This document shows positions 34,596 through 43,664 of a DNA stretch of 64,000 bases, piece after piece. The notes under the pieces were generated by a model, which saw only the letters and a list, made by a program, of their open reading frames with translations, did not search any database and was not told the origin of the DNA. Made by a program: the position numbers and the translations under genes. The DNA is taken from NCBI GenBank assembly GCA_964368445.1, contig CAYJAY010000010.1:1-64000 (forward strand), given 5' to 3'. The stretch's first letter is position 1. Every line of letters begins with the position of its first letter. Origin of the DNA: CAYJAY01 sp964368445 (lineage in GTDB: Bacteria > Bacillota > Clostridia > Oscillospirales > Ruminococcaceae).

Positions 34596-35366
34596 TTATT
34601 TCAAGATCGATTGTCTATAAGCTTCGCTTTCCCAATTTGCTATGAAATCTTGTGCCGAACTATCCATCGACCTTGGTGTTTGGTTGTTTATCTTGAGCGT
34701 CGTGTGTATAAACGACACAGCCGCAAAGATCTCGGTTTGCGCATCGGTAAGCGTTAGGTATACCTGTTGGTCGGGATATAACGGCTTTACAACGTTTTCA
34801 TAATAGCTGCCAAAATCGCTTTCCGAAACACCGTAGTATTTTGCGAACTTTTCGTTTATTTCGGTGTGCAACTTAAGCGCTTGTTCCGCTGTGTCGGCGG
34901 TTACAACAAACCCGTGGTTTTCAAGAAGCACAGCTTCGACTCCGTCGAACAGTTTAGATTTTATGTATTCCGCAAGTTCCTGTCCCGGGTTGATGTATGG
35001 AACGGTTATATATTTATAATCGCTCATAACCTGTTCAATTGCCGCTTGTCCTTGTTCGGAGCAAAGCGCAAGGTTAACATAAACCGGATGGGTGTGTATA
35101 ACATATTTTTTTAAAAGCGCGTGGAAGTTTGCTTCAACCGAAGGACGAAGAGGTTTAAACCCCTCGGCTTCGGTCACGTCTTCAAGCGTATCCACTTTAA
35201 CAACGGCAAACCCGCTGTCCTCCGTTACGTCGGTTAAACGGAAACCCGAAGCTTTAATAGCCATAAGCCCGTCGCCATATTTGACCGAAGTGTTTCCGCC
35301 GCCGCCTTGTGTGTAATCGACTCGGCTTCCAACCTGTTTTGACATCATGGAAAAATCTTTAAACAT
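34596..35366 (-). CDS. class II aldolase, probably acting on a rhamnose intermediate
   Basis: A 256-residue class II aldolase/adducin-family protein. TQGGGGNTSVK, IKASGFRLTDV, zinc ligands in VIHTHPVYVN and LLENHGFVV are present. It resembles the N-terminal aldolase half of the RhaE-type rhamnulose-1-phosphate aldolase/dehydrogenase fusion, but stands alone, and is unlike E. coli RhaD. Rhamnulose-1-phosphate cleavage to DHAP and lactaldehyde is the best guess from context; fuculose- or ribulose-phosphate specificity is not excluded. Start at 35366 chosen from AAGGA 9 nt upstream. Last gene of the rhamnose unit. Confidence 0.8.
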   Translation of the reverse strand: MFKDFSMMSKQVGSRVDYTQGGGGNTSVKYGDGLMAIKASGFRLTDVTEDSGFAVVKVDTLEDVTEAEGFKPLRPSVEANFHALLKKYVIHTHPVYVNLALCSEQGQAAIEQVMSDYKYITVPYINPGQELAEYIKSKLFDGVEAVLLENHGFVVTADTAEQALKLHTEINEKFAKYYGVSESDFGSYYENVVKPLYPDQQVYLTLTDAQTEIFAAVSFIHTTLKINNQTPRSMDSSAQDFIANWESEAYRQSILK

Positions 35367-35393
35367 AATTTCATTTCCTTTTTTATTAAAACA

Positions 35394-35419
35394 GGGGTCG
35401 AGGCACAAAGCCCGACCCC
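35394..35419 (-). other. intercistronic stem-loop after the rhamnose binding-protein gene
   Basis: GGGGTCG (35394-35400) pairs with CGACCCC (35413-35419). It lies between binding protein and aldolase genes and may protect the binding-protein message or reduce read-through. Confidence 0.6.
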
Positions 35420-35446
35420 CTTTGCTTAATTTGCTTTAATTAACTA

Positions 35447-36514
35447 TTAATAGACTGTTTTCCATTCTTCGATGTTTTCGCCGTTAAATTCAAATGGAGC
35501 GCCTAATATGATTTCTGTTCCGCCGTCGGCAGCTGCGACAACTTCGTATGAAGTTCCATTAGCTGCTGTAAAGGTTTGTCCAACTTCACCTGTAAGGCTT
35601 CCATTAGTCATTTCAAGCAAAGCATAACCTGCAAGACGACCTAAATCGATAGGATTCCAAAGGAACATGTACGGGCAAGCGGGGTTTTCGCCTGTCATGA
35701 ATTCTGCCATTTCGGAAGGAAGACCAAGACCGGTTACGATAACTTGACCTTCAAGGCCTTCGTCGCTTACAACTTTAGAAGCCGCCGCGATACCAACAGT
35801 TGTCGGAGCACAGATAACTTTAAGGTCAGGATAGTTGCTTATCAAAGCCAAAGTTTGGTCGACAGATTTTTGATATTCGTCGTCACCATATGCAACTTCA
35901 ACAAGGTTTAAGTTTGCATATTGATCATCTGTCATAATTTCTTGCATAGCTTCAATCCAAGCATTTTGATTTGTAGCTGTCGAGGTAGCCGAAAGGATAG
36001 CCCAATCGCCTTCTCCGCCTGTAAGATCTTCAACGCCGTCAACAAGCGCTTGTGCAACTTCAACAATACCCGCTTGGTTTATGTGGGTCAAACGGCTTGC
36101 CGGATTGACAGAAGAATCTAGTGAAATAACGTTGATACCTGCGTCCATAGCGGCTTTTGCTGCTGTTTCGAGAGCATCAAAGTCGTTTGCCGCAATAGCA
36201 ATTCCGTCAACTTGTTGTGCAACGAGCTCATTGATAAGAGTAATTTGAGCTTCCGCTGTAATTTCTGCTGGATGTTTGATGATTGGTTCTGCGCCGGCAT
36301 CAGAGATTACTTCTTCAAAGCCCGATGCTGTACGTTCATTAAACGGGTTGCCTGCCGATTTTGTTATAATGGCATACGTTCCGCCTGCTTCAACTTCGGG
36401 AGCTGTTGTTTCGCCTTCGGGTGTCGGTGCGGGCGCCTCTTCTGTTGCACATGCAACAAACGAGAACACCAACATCAACGCGAGAACTAATGCTAATAGT
36501 TTTTTCATAATCAT
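35447..36514 (-). CDS. rhaS: rhamnose ABC transporter substrate-binding lipoprotein
   Basis: 355 residues. The signal peptide ends in a lipobox (FSFVACA); a short Thr/Pro/Glu-rich linker is followed by a periplasmic-binding-protein type 1 domain (YAIITKSAGNPFNERTASGFEEVI, DGIAIAANDFDAL, DAGINVISLDSSV). Family order and neighbours (CUT2 permeases, ABC ATPase, rhamnose isomerase) indicate rhamnose binding. The start at 36514 has AAAAGG upstream; 18 further in-frame codons lack a site. Confidence 0.9.
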   Translation of the reverse strand: MIMKKLLALVLALMLVFSFVACATEEAPAPTPEGETTAPEVEAGGTYAIITKSAGNPFNERTASGFEEVISDAGAEPIIKHPAEITAEAQITLINELVAQQVDGIAIAANDFDALETAAKAAMDAGINVISLDSSVNPASRLTHINQAGIVEVAQALVDGVEDLTGGEGDWAILSATSTATNQNAWIEAMQEIMTDDQYANLNLVEVAYGDDEYQKSVDQTLALISNYPDLKVICAPTTVGIAAASKVVSDEGLEGQVIVTGLGLPSEMAEFMTGENPACPYMFLWNPIDLGRLAGYALLEMTNGSLTGEVGQTFTAANGTSYEVVAAADGGTEIILGAPFEFNGENIEEWKTVY

Positions 36515-36567
36515 TTTTTTCCTTTTCTTTTGTTTTTTATGTGAACACATTTTGCATGTGGTCATCA

Positions 36568-37605
36568 TTAATTTGTGTTTTTTAACTTTGATTTAAGCTT
36601 GTCTTTAATGCCAAAGTATGCATCTTTAAGTTTAAGGTTTGGTATCATGACAACGATGATTAGAATTGCACCGATTATCATCAAGATAGTTTGCGAGTTG
36701 ACGTTAATTAAACCAAGTCCATATTTAAGGAGCCCAACAGTGAATATCGCTATAACGGTTCCGGGGAAGTTTCCTTTGCCGCCAACCGTCGAGATGCCTC
36801 CGAGAACTACCATCGAGATCGCCTCAAGTTCATATCCCGTTGCTATGTCGGAACGAACCGTTCCAAGCCACGAAGAATAGAGAACTGCGGATAGACCACA
36901 CGTTAATCCGACAAGGGTGAACGCTATTAAACGATTTTTTTGAACAGGTACGCCGGCATATTTTGCGGCGGTTTTGTTTGCGCCGATAGCATAAAGTTGC
37001 CTTCCGAACGCCGTTTTGTGAAGAACAATTCCAAAAACTGCCGCTACCAAACAAAACACGATAAACGAATACGGCACAACTCCAAGTTTTGCATAGTAAA
37101 GGTTGGGGAACCACTCAACATCGTGGAGGTTGCCGGAACTTTCGCTTCCGAGTATCATCTCGCATATTCCACGGTATAACGTCATCGTCCCAAGCGTTAC
37201 TATCATTGGGGCAAGCTCGGTAAATCTTGTTAAGATAAATCCGTTTATAAATCCGCAAACGGTCCCACAAGCTATCGCCAAAAGTATTGCAAACGCCATT
37301 GGAACTCCGGCGTTGTAGGATACTGCAAGAACTGTTGCGGAAAGAGCAACGGTTGAACCAACCGAAAGGTCGATGTCTCCAAGCACCAATATATACGCCA
37401 TTGGGAACGCTATGAATCCTCTTGCCAAAAACGTATTGATTGCCGTGAACAGATTGTTTGCGTCAAGATAGTTGCTTGAAATCGAAGCGTTCATTATGTT
37501 GACACCCAAAAACAACAGAATAAGCAAGAACTCCCAACGCAGGAATGTCGATGCAAGGGTTTTTTCTTTTGTTGCAATAATCTTTCTTTTAACCTGATTT
37601 TCCAT
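36568..37605 (-). CDS. rhaQ: rhamnose ABC transporter permease (second)
   Basis: A 345-residue CUT2-family permease with eight to ten helices. It contains LGDIDLSVGSTVALSATV, the CUT2 signature loop, and YELEAISMVVLGGISTVGGKGNFPGT near the C-terminus. It overlaps the stop of the previous permease by one base (TAATG), implying coupled translation. The P/Q naming relative to its partner is by order only. Confidence 0.9.
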   Translation of the reverse strand: MENQVKRKIIATKEKTLASTFLRWEFLLILLFLGVNIMNASISSNYLDANNLFTAINTFLARGFIAFPMAYILVLGDIDLSVGSTVALSATVLAVSYNAGVPMAFAILLAIACGTVCGFINGFILTRFTELAPMIVTLGTMTLYRGICEMILGSESSGNLHDVEWFPNLYYAKLGVVPYSFIVFCLVAAVFGIVLHKTAFGRQLYAIGANKTAAKYAGVPVQKNRLIAFTLVGLTCGLSAVLYSSWLGTVRSDIATGYELEAISMVVLGGISTVGGKGNFPGTVIAIFTVGLLKYGLGLINVNSQTILMIIGAILIIVVMIPNLKLKDAYFGIKDKLKSKLKNTN

Positions 37606-38615
37606 TAAATTTCTCTTCCTTTCAGGTTGTTTTTATCGATAGCTCGTTGAGCCAATACGTTGACTACTATGGCAATTAGTATAATTGCGCCTTTAATTGC
37701 CGTTTGCCAAAACTGTGAAATCCCGATAAGTGGCAAAGCCTTGCTTATAACAGCCATCGTTACCGAACCTAGGAAAACCCCAACAACGCCGCCTTGACCA
37801 CCCGAAAGGCTAACCCCACCCAATACACAGGCGGCTATTGCGTCCATCTCCATTCCCATGCCCATGTCGCTTTGAGCCGAGGCATAAAGCGAGGTGTACA
37901 TCGCGCCAACAAGCCCGGAAAACGCGCCCGCCATTGCATAGACCACAAACTTAATGTTGTCAATTTTGATACCGCTTACAACGGCGGCTTCGGGATTTGA
38001 ACCGATAGCATATATAGTTCTTCCAAACCTTGTCCATTTCATCACGAAAAACAAAACTATGTAGCAAACCAACGCTATAAACACAAGGTTGTTCATTAAT
38101 CCAAACGTTAGTGTTTCGGTTTGTGCAAAATCTTTAAATGAAGACTGGAATTCATACGCCGAAACCCAACGGCTTTCGGAAACTATGTATGTGGCGCCTC
38201 TGAATATGTTTGTGAACCCAAGCGTTGCTATAATCGGGATAACTTTGCCTTTCGATATAACAAGACCGACAAGCATTCCGCAAACCGTTCCTATTGCAAT
38301 GCTTACGAGGAACATTACAAGCGTTGAAGAATAAACACCGTCTCGCATCATAAGCGAGGCACACATTCCGGAAAACGCAAGCGTTGCTGAAACCGAGATG
38401 TCGATTCCGCCTATGAGCAAAACGCTCATCATGCCAAGCGAAAGCGTAATCGTTGTGGAATAGTTTTTAAACATATCGCCGATAGTTTTAGCGGTTAAAA
38501 AGTCTGCGTTTCTCATCTGAATAAAAACGCAAAGCAAGATCAAAACCAAGAGAAGGCTTAGCTCTCTTGAACTTGAAAGCTTTTTCAAAAAGGTATTAAA
38601 CCCTGTTTTTTGCAT
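37605..38615 (-). CDS. rhaP: rhamnose ABC transporter permease (first)
   Basis: A 336-residue CUT2 permease paralogous to its neighbour: LIGGIDISVSATLAFSGMCA, and MEMDAIAACVLGGVSLSGGQGGVVG near the end. It pairs with the adjacent permease to form the membrane channel. It starts 17 bp after the ATPase gene. Confidence 0.9.
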   Translation of the reverse strand: MQKTGFNTFLKKLSSSRELSLLLVLILLCVFIQMRNADFLTAKTIGDMFKNYSTTITLSLGMMSVLLIGGIDISVSATLAFSGMCASLMMRDGVYSSTLVMFLVSIAIGTVCGMLVGLVISKGKVIPIIATLGFTNIFRGATYIVSESRWVSAYEFQSSFKDFAQTETLTFGLMNNLVFIALVCYIVLFFVMKWTRFGRTIYAIGSNPEAAVVSGIKIDNIKFVVYAMAGAFSGLVGAMYTSLYASAQSDMGMGMEMDAIAACVLGGVSLSGGQGGVVGVFLGSVTMAVISKALPLIGISQFWQTAIKGAIILIAIVVNVLAQRAIDKNNLKGREI

Positions 38616-38632
38616 AATACATCCTCTTTATT

Positions 38633-40144
38633 CTATTGCTTAATTGTTTTTTTGGATTTATGTCGTTTCATCGCAAGTTCAAGAATTTTTTCTTGGTCGG
38701 CTTGTTCCCTTGAAAGTTCCCCCGTGACGCGTCCTTCGCACATTACAAAGATTCTGTCACACATTCCGAGTATCTCGGGCATTTCGGAACTAACCATGAT
38801 TATCGCAAGTCCTTGTTTCGCAAGGTCGCCCATTATCTTATAAATAGAAGCTTTCGCCCCAACGTCGACACCTTTGGTCGGCTCGTCCATTATAAGGACT
38901 TTCAAATCAGTGTTCAGCGCTTTTGCAACGACAACCTTTTGTTGGTTTCCGCCCGAAAGCGAACTTGCTTTATCAAAGATAGTAACCGCTTTAACGTCTA
39001 CATCTTGCGCTAGTTCTTTTGTTTGTTCGAGTTCGTCTTTAATGTCAACAAAAAGTTTTTTGACATATCTTTTAATCTCGGGCAACGATATGTTTCTTCC
39101 AATACCCCAATCCAAAATCAAACCTTGAAGTTGCCTGTCTTCCGGCAATAGACCGATTCCGTTTTTAATTGCTTCACCGGGACTTTTTATCGTTATCTCT
39201 TTTCCGTTAAAATGTATCTTTCCGGAACTTAATTTTTCAACCCCAAAGATAGTCTGCATAACTTCGGTTCTTCCGGCTCCGACAAGCCCCGTTATTCCGA
39301 CAATCTCTCCGGCTTTAACATTGAAATTAACATTTTTGAAAAAACCTACCCTCGAAAGATCCTCAACCCTTAAAACTTCGCCGCCAATCTCGACTTCCGG
39401 TTTCGGGAACAACTCCTTAATCTCGCGACCAACCATGTGTTTAATCATCTCTTCAGGGGTGATGTTGTCGATGTCATAACACCCGATATAGTTGGAGTCT
39501 CTAAAAATTGTCACACGTGATGCTAAACGATAGATATCTTCCAGTCTATGCGAAATAAATATAATCGATTTTCCGTCGTCACGAAGTTTTTCTGAAATTC
39601 TATAAAGTTCTTCCGATTCGTTCTTTGTAAGTGCTGCCGTCGGCTCGTCCATTATAATTATTCGCGCGTTCATCGAAAGAGCTTTCGCAATCTCGACCAT
39701 CTGTTGTTGTGCAACGCTTAAGCTTCCCATTATATCGGTTGCTTTAAACTCTGCGTTTAAATTGTCCAAAAGCTCTGTAGCTTGGGCGTTCATCTGTTTC
39801 CATTGGATTATGCCGTTTTTAATCTTTTCGTGACCCATAAAGATGTTTTCGGCAACCGAAAGATGTGGAAAACTCGTCACGTGTTGATATATAGCCGCAA
39901 TGCCTTGCGAAGCTGCTTCTTTCGGATTTGCTATTTTAACCTTTTTTCCGTCCAACTTCATCTCTCCGCAATCGGCAAGATGAACACCGGTTATAACCTT
40001 TATGAATGTCGATTTCCCCGAACCGTTTTCTCCCATTAATGCGTGGATTTCGCCGGGCTTTAAATTAAATTTAACTTCATTTAAAGCTTTAACACCAGGA
40101 AACGATTTTGATATTCCGGAAAGCTCCAGTATATATTCAGACAT
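38633..40144 (-). CDS. rhaT: rhamnose ABC transporter, tandem ATP-binding protein
   Basis: 503 residues with two ABC domains, as in sugar CUT2 importers. Domain 1: GENGSGKST, SVAQQQMVEIAKAL, IIMDEPTAALT. Domain 2: the Walker A is degenerate (GLVGAGRTE), with SGGNQQKVVVAKAL and LIMDEPTKGVDVG, the usual asymmetry of the family. Start taken at the ATG 40144; the frame extends one TTG codon upstream. Confidence 0.92.
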   Translation of the reverse strand: MSEYILELSGISKSFPGVKALNEVKFNLKPGEIHALMGENGSGKSTFIKVITGVHLADCGEMKLDGKKVKIANPKEAASQGIAAIYQHVTSFPHLSVAENIFMGHEKIKNGIIQWKQMNAQATELLDNLNAEFKATDIMGSLSVAQQQMVEIAKALSMNARIIIMDEPTAALTKNESEELYRISEKLRDDGKSIIFISHRLEDIYRLASRVTIFRDSNYIGCYDIDNITPEEMIKHMVGREIKELFPKPEVEIGGEVLRVEDLSRVGFFKNVNFNVKAGEIVGITGLVGAGRTEVMQTIFGVEKLSSGKIHFNGKEITIKSPGEAIKNGIGLLPEDRQLQGLILDWGIGRNISLPEIKRYVKKLFVDIKDELEQTKELAQDVDVKAVTIFDKASSLSGGNQQKVVVAKALNTDLKVLIMDEPTKGVDVGAKASIYKIMGDLAKQGLAIIMVSSEMPEILGMCDRIFVMCEGRVTGELSREQADQEKILELAMKRHKSKKTIKQ

Positions 40145-40149
40145 CAAAC

Positions 40150-41412
40150 CTATCCTCTCTTTGATTGAACGTTTTTGAAATAGTCGTCGATGCTTTCAAT
40201 AAAGCCGTCTTTAACCTTAACGTCTTTTTGCAAACAATAATAATCCCAAACTGCGCCAAAAGGCATTGTTTTTCTTTCTTCGTTCAACGCCAAACGTTTG
40301 GTGAAATCACCTTCAAGTTCGGCTTTTCTAAGCGATTCAAAATCACAAAGTTCTGCATTAAGCGCCGCTTTTCTTGCGTTTCTCATTCCGATTGCCCACG
40401 CGGCAACTCGATTTATCGAAGCGTCGAAATAGTCGAGGCCAATATGTGTTTTTGATTTATATCCGTGTCCGACTATTTCATCGAAAATGCTTTGAAGTTC
40501 GTTGTCATATGTAATCACGTGGTCGCTATCCCAACGAACGCCACGGCTAACGTGTAGAAGAATATAATCGACAAACTGTAAAACGGAACTTATCTTTCCG
40601 CTTATCGTTTCGGTTGGGTGAAAATGTCCCGAATCAAGAGTATATCCGATGTTTCGTGAAATTGCATATCCAAGCGAAAATTCGTGGCTCGCAACTGTAT
40701 AACTTTCAACGCCAATTCCAAACAACTTGGATTCTACAGCACACGGAACGAGTTTTTTGTCGATATCAACCGAAAAGATTTCATCAAGAGACTTAATCAT
40801 TCTTTTGCGCCAACTAGCAGCATCTGCACAGGTGTCTTTAAAACCGTCCGGCATCCAAAAGTTTATAGCACAAGGTTCGCCGATTTGTTTTGCAAATTCA
40901 AGGCCGATTTCGCGGCAACGTTTTCCGTGTTCTATCCAAAAGTTTCTTTTTTTATCATCGGTTGAGGAGAGCGAAAAATCTCCGTCCATCATTGGATGTG
41001 AAAAATATGTTGGGTTAAAATCAAGCGCTAGTTTATTTTGTTTTGCAAAATCAATCCAACCGCCAAACTGTTCCACTGTATACTGGTCACGGTCTACGCT
41101 TTTTCCGTTTTTCTCGGCATAGCTTGCGTGAAGATTAAGCTTTGTTTTTCCGGGGATAAGCGAAACTGCTTTTTTGATGTCGTCCCGAAGTTCATCGGCA
41201 TTTCTGGCTCTTCCGGGATAGTTTCCCGTTGTGGAAATTCCTCCGGTCAAACCGCCGACACCGTCGAAACCTAAAACATCGTCGCCCTGCCAACACTGCA
41301 TAGAAACCGCTATCTTGTCCGCACGCTCGATAGCGCTTTCAACATCGATACCTTTTTGAGCATAAACTTGTTTTGCATATTCAAAACCTTGTAGTATTGT
41401 TTTTTCTTGCAT
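40150..41412 (-). CDS. rhaA: L-rhamnose isomerase
   Basis: A 420-residue TIM-barrel isomerase, L-rhamnose to L-rhamnulose. It follows the E. coli RhaA sequence closely: SMQCWQGDDVLGFDG, TGGISTTGNYPGRARN, LNLHASY, FSHPMMDGDFSLS, AVESKLFGIGVESYTV, DSGHFHPTE and HVSRGVRWDSDHV, so the metal-binding Glu, Asp and His residues are retained. It is the second gene of the unit after rhaM and 5 bp before rhaT. Confidence 0.97.
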   Translation of the reverse strand: MQEKTILQGFEYAKQVYAQKGIDVESAIERADKIAVSMQCWQGDDVLGFDGVGGLTGGISTTGNYPGRARNADELRDDIKKAVSLIPGKTKLNLHASYAEKNGKSVDRDQYTVEQFGGWIDFAKQNKLALDFNPTYFSHPMMDGDFSLSSTDDKKRNFWIEHGKRCREIGLEFAKQIGEPCAINFWMPDGFKDTCADAASWRKRMIKSLDEIFSVDIDKKLVPCAVESKLFGIGVESYTVASHEFSLGYAISRNIGYTLDSGHFHPTETISGKISSVLQFVDYILLHVSRGVRWDSDHVITYDNELQSIFDEIVGHGYKSKTHIGLDYFDASINRVAAWAIGMRNARKAALNAELCDFESLRKAELEGDFTKRLALNEERKTMPFGAVWDYYCLQKDVKVKDGFIESIDDYFKNVQSKRG

Positions 41413-41447
41413 TATATTTTTTCTCCAATATTCCTAAATTTAAAAAT

Positions 41448-41762
41448 CTATTTATGATAGAAAACCTGTCTCAACAGAACCGCAGTTCCTGTTTTTTCGT
41501 CAATCTCCATCTCCATGACGTCCTTCATATAGACGTTCCATCTATCGACAACTTCGCTTTCGGCTTGGATTTTAGAAGCTTTTTCGATGCTTTCACATTC
41601 GTAATATCCAAACAATTCATCGTTTACGTTCCAAATAGTATAGTTGTGAATTCCTGCATTATTTAAAACTTCCGTCATCTCGGGCCAAATCTCGTCGTGG
41701 CGTTTGATGTATTCATCAAGCATTCCGGGCAAAATTTTTGCTTTCCAAGCAAACCTCTCCAT
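41448..41762 (-). CDS. rhaM: L-rhamnose mutarotase
   Basis: A 104-residue dimeric alpha/beta-barrel protein that interconverts anomers of L-rhamnose. ARG-AWK-type opening (ERFAWKAKILPGMLDEYIKRHDEIWPEM), IHNYTIW and ALLRQVFYHK are family-typical. It is the first structural gene after the regulatory leader; AGGGAG lies before the ATG, next to the second operator. Confidence 0.95.
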   Translation of the reverse strand: MERFAWKAKILPGMLDEYIKRHDEIWPEMTEVLNNAGIHNYTIWNVNDELFGYYECESIEKASKIQAESEVVDRWNVYMKDVMEMEIDEKTGTAVLLRQVFYHK

Positions 41763-41774
41763 ATACTTTCTCCC

Positions 41775-41796
41775 TTTATGAAATCGATTTCATAAA
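41775..41796. promoter_or_regulatory. LacI-type operator O2, 22-bp perfect palindrome
   Basis: A perfect palindrome with core TGAAATCGATTTCA and a central CG, 13 bp upstream of rhaM. The same core is at 41934-41949. Confidence 0.85.
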
Positions 41797-41933
41797 TCGT
41801 TAAAATTTTTTGAAACCGTCTAGTCGAAACCTCTTTTAAAAGATATAAAAATAAATCAAATTCCAACTGTAGTTTCAAAAATCTAATGATAAAAAATGAT
41901 AATCGTTGTTTTTGAATTTCGAATCACAAGACA

Positions 41934-41949
41934 TTGAAATCGATTTCAA
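41934..41949. promoter_or_regulatory. LacI-type operator O1, 16-bp perfect palindrome
   Basis: TTGAAATCGATTTCAA, centred 156 bp from O2 and starting a few bases after the predicted transcription start of the rhamnose unit. Confidence 0.85.
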
Positions 41950-41962
41950 AAACTTTATGCTT

Positions 41963-41991
41963 ATTTTACTCAAACAACATGTAATAGTCAA
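41963..41991 (-). promoter_or_regulatory. promoter of the rhamnose unit
   Basis: On the minus strand TTGACT (41986-41991), a 17-bp spacer and TAAAAT (41963-41968). Operator O1 lies about 14 bp downstream of the -10. Confidence 0.75.
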
Positions 41992-42080
41992 GGTATTTTC
42001 ATAACTTTGTTGATTTGTTTAATGTTTTTTGTATTTTTTTGGGCAAAACAACTATAGATTTTGTTGTACATCAAGTTAGC

Positions 42081-42109
42081 TTGTAATAACTCAAATATTA
42101 TAGTATACT
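42081..42109 (+). promoter_or_regulatory. promoter of the LacI-type regulator
   Basis: TTGTAA (42081-42086), a 17-bp spacer and TATACT (42104-42109), 27 bp before the ATG. Confidence 0.65.
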
Positions 42110-42136
42110 GATTAACGGATTTGGAGATAATTAATT

Positions 42137-43150
42137 ATGAAAAAAAATGTTTCAACAATTTCAGATGTAGCAAAGCTTGCTAAAGTTTCGAAATCAACGG
42201 TGTCACGTGTTATAAATGACATAGGTATCGTTAAAGACGAAACCAAACTTCGCGTGGAAAAAGCGATGAAAACGTTGAGCTTCGAACCAAACCCCTTAGC
42301 ACAGAGTATGCGAAAAGGAACCACATATACAATTGGCATCATAATTCCCGACTATGCCAACGTGTTCTACGCCACGATGTATAACGAGCTTGATAATATA
42401 TTAACCGAACATGGTTTTCGTTCGATCATATGTTACACAAAAGGAGATCAACAAAACGAGAAAAAAAGCGTAACCGACCTTGTGCGTCGCAACATCGATG
42501 GAATCATCATGTTTTCATACAACATCGGAAGCGAGGACAGCGGATTTTTTGAAAAACTTTCGAAAAAGGTGCCTATAGTTTTAATGGACGAATCAGGAAA
42601 AAACTGTGACATCTCATGTGTGTACACCGATGGATACGAAGCTTTTTATAACTTGACTACTTTATTGATTAAACGCAACCATAAAAGAATAGCTTGTATA
42701 AGTTCTTCGGTTTATGCAACGGTTCCGCGACTTAAAGGATATCTTGATGCGTTAAAAGATAATGGGATTAAACAGGACCGCGAACTTATCATCCCTTCCG
42801 ACTTTAGCATGGTCGGCGGATTTGAAAAAGCAAAAGATTTTCTTGCCCTCGACCCTCGCCCAACCGCCATTGTTTCGGTGGCTGACTATCCTGCGATTGG
42901 GATGGTGTCGGCTTTGACACAGCAAGGAATTAAAATTCCCGAACAAATCGAGGTTATATCGTTCGATAACATCGAGTTTTCAAGCTTTTTGCACCCAACA
43001 CTAACCACAATTGCCCAGCCAACAAAAACTTTGGCACAAGATGCGGTTGAAATTTTGATGAAAAAAATCCACAACCCGTCGACACTGTTAGATATAACAA
43101 GGGTAGCTTTAAAAGGAGAAATTATCTATCGAGAAACAACAAGGAACTAG
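42137..43150 (+). CDS. LacI-family transcription regulator of rhamnose genes
   Basis: 337 residues. The N-terminal HTH (TISDVAKLAKVSKSTVSRVINDIGIVKDETK) and hinge helix (PNPLAQSMRKG) are followed by a periplasmic-binding-like effector domain (YTIGIIIPDYANVFYATMYNEL, RPTAIVSVADYPAIGMVSAL, TTIAQPT). It is divergent from the rhamnose unit, whose leader contains two palindromes with the central CG preferred by this family, so it probably represses that unit until rhamnose or a derivative binds. No such palindrome overlaps its own promoter. Confidence 0.92.
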   Translation: MKKNVSTISDVAKLAKVSKSTVSRVINDIGIVKDETKLRVEKAMKTLSFEPNPLAQSMRKGTTYTIGIIIPDYANVFYATMYNELDNILTEHGFRSIICYTKGDQQNEKKSVTDLVRRNIDGIIMFSYNIGSEDSGFFEKLSKKVPIVLMDESGKNCDISCVYTDGYEAFYNLTTLLIKRNHKRIACISSSVYATVPRLKGYLDALKDNGIKQDRELIIPSDFSMVGGFEKAKDFLALDPRPTAIVSVADYPAIGMVSALTQQGIKIPEQIEVISFDNIEFSSFLHPTLTTIAQPTKTLAQDAVEILMKKIHNPSTLLDITRVALKGEIIYRETTRN

Positions 43151-43208
43151 ATATTTTAATATCTTCTTTGAATATACAAAAAAAATGCAGTCGTCTGTCG
43201 ACAGCATT

Positions 43209-43230
43209 ACCCCCTACCGGGGTTTTTTTT
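43209..43230 (+). terminator. terminator of the LacI-type regulator gene
   Basis: An ACCCC/GGGGT stem with a 5-nt loop followed by eight T. The next 320 bp up to the sugar-unit promoter are AT-rich and show no gene. Confidence 0.85.
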
Positions 43231-43554
43231 GTTTTTATGGCACAAATACAGTTTTTAAGTTCAAATCTTTATATCTCACCAAATCGTTGTATGTACAATT
43301 GAATAAACTTTTAACACTTAATTAGTGCAAAGTTCTGAAATATAGAATAAAATCGATATCATAATTTGAAACTGTGAAATTAAACGAAAAGCCTTCTATG
43401 TACATCTTGTACAGTTTTAAATTAATAACTACAACTCATTAAACATAATCAAATACAGTTTAAACAAAACATTTAATTATTGTTTGTTCATATCGCCATA
43501 AAATCAAATTAATTAAATTTTTCACAATTCATTGTGCAAGTTAAACATTAACAC

Positions 43555-43582
43555 TTGACAACGCAAAAATTTTTGATATACT
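43555..43582 (+). promoter_or_regulatory. promoter of the PLP enzyme-sugar ABC unit
   Basis: TTGACA (43555-43560), a 16-bp spacer and TATACT (43577-43582). Confidence 0.8.
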
Positions 43583-43593
43583 ATACACATCGA

Positions 43594-43606
43594 GTGGTGA
43601 TACCAC
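43594..43606 (+). promoter_or_regulatory. FadR/GntR-type operator
   Basis: GTGGT-gat-ACCAC, a 5-3-5 palindrome of the TGGT-N3-ACCA type bound by FadR-subfamily GntR proteins. It lies about 12 bp after the -10. A second, exclusive pairing (GAGTGGT 43592-43598 with ACCACTC 43610-43616) is possible in the mRNA. Confidence 0.65.
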
Positions 43607-43664
43607 CGAACCACTCTACCATTCTACCAATCTAAAGCATATAGATAACAAACAGGGGTATAAA

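Noticed and set aside
41775..41796. CcpA cre site
   Set aside because: It resembles cre but has a mismatch at the conserved purine and occurs twice as a perfect palindrome in the leader of a unit with its own LacI-family gene.
43583..43664. SAM or T-box riboswitch upstream of the trans-sulfuration enzyme
   Set aside because: The leader is only about 80 nt and lacks the conserved cores of SAM aptamers and the T-box sequence; the hairpin is better explained as an operator.
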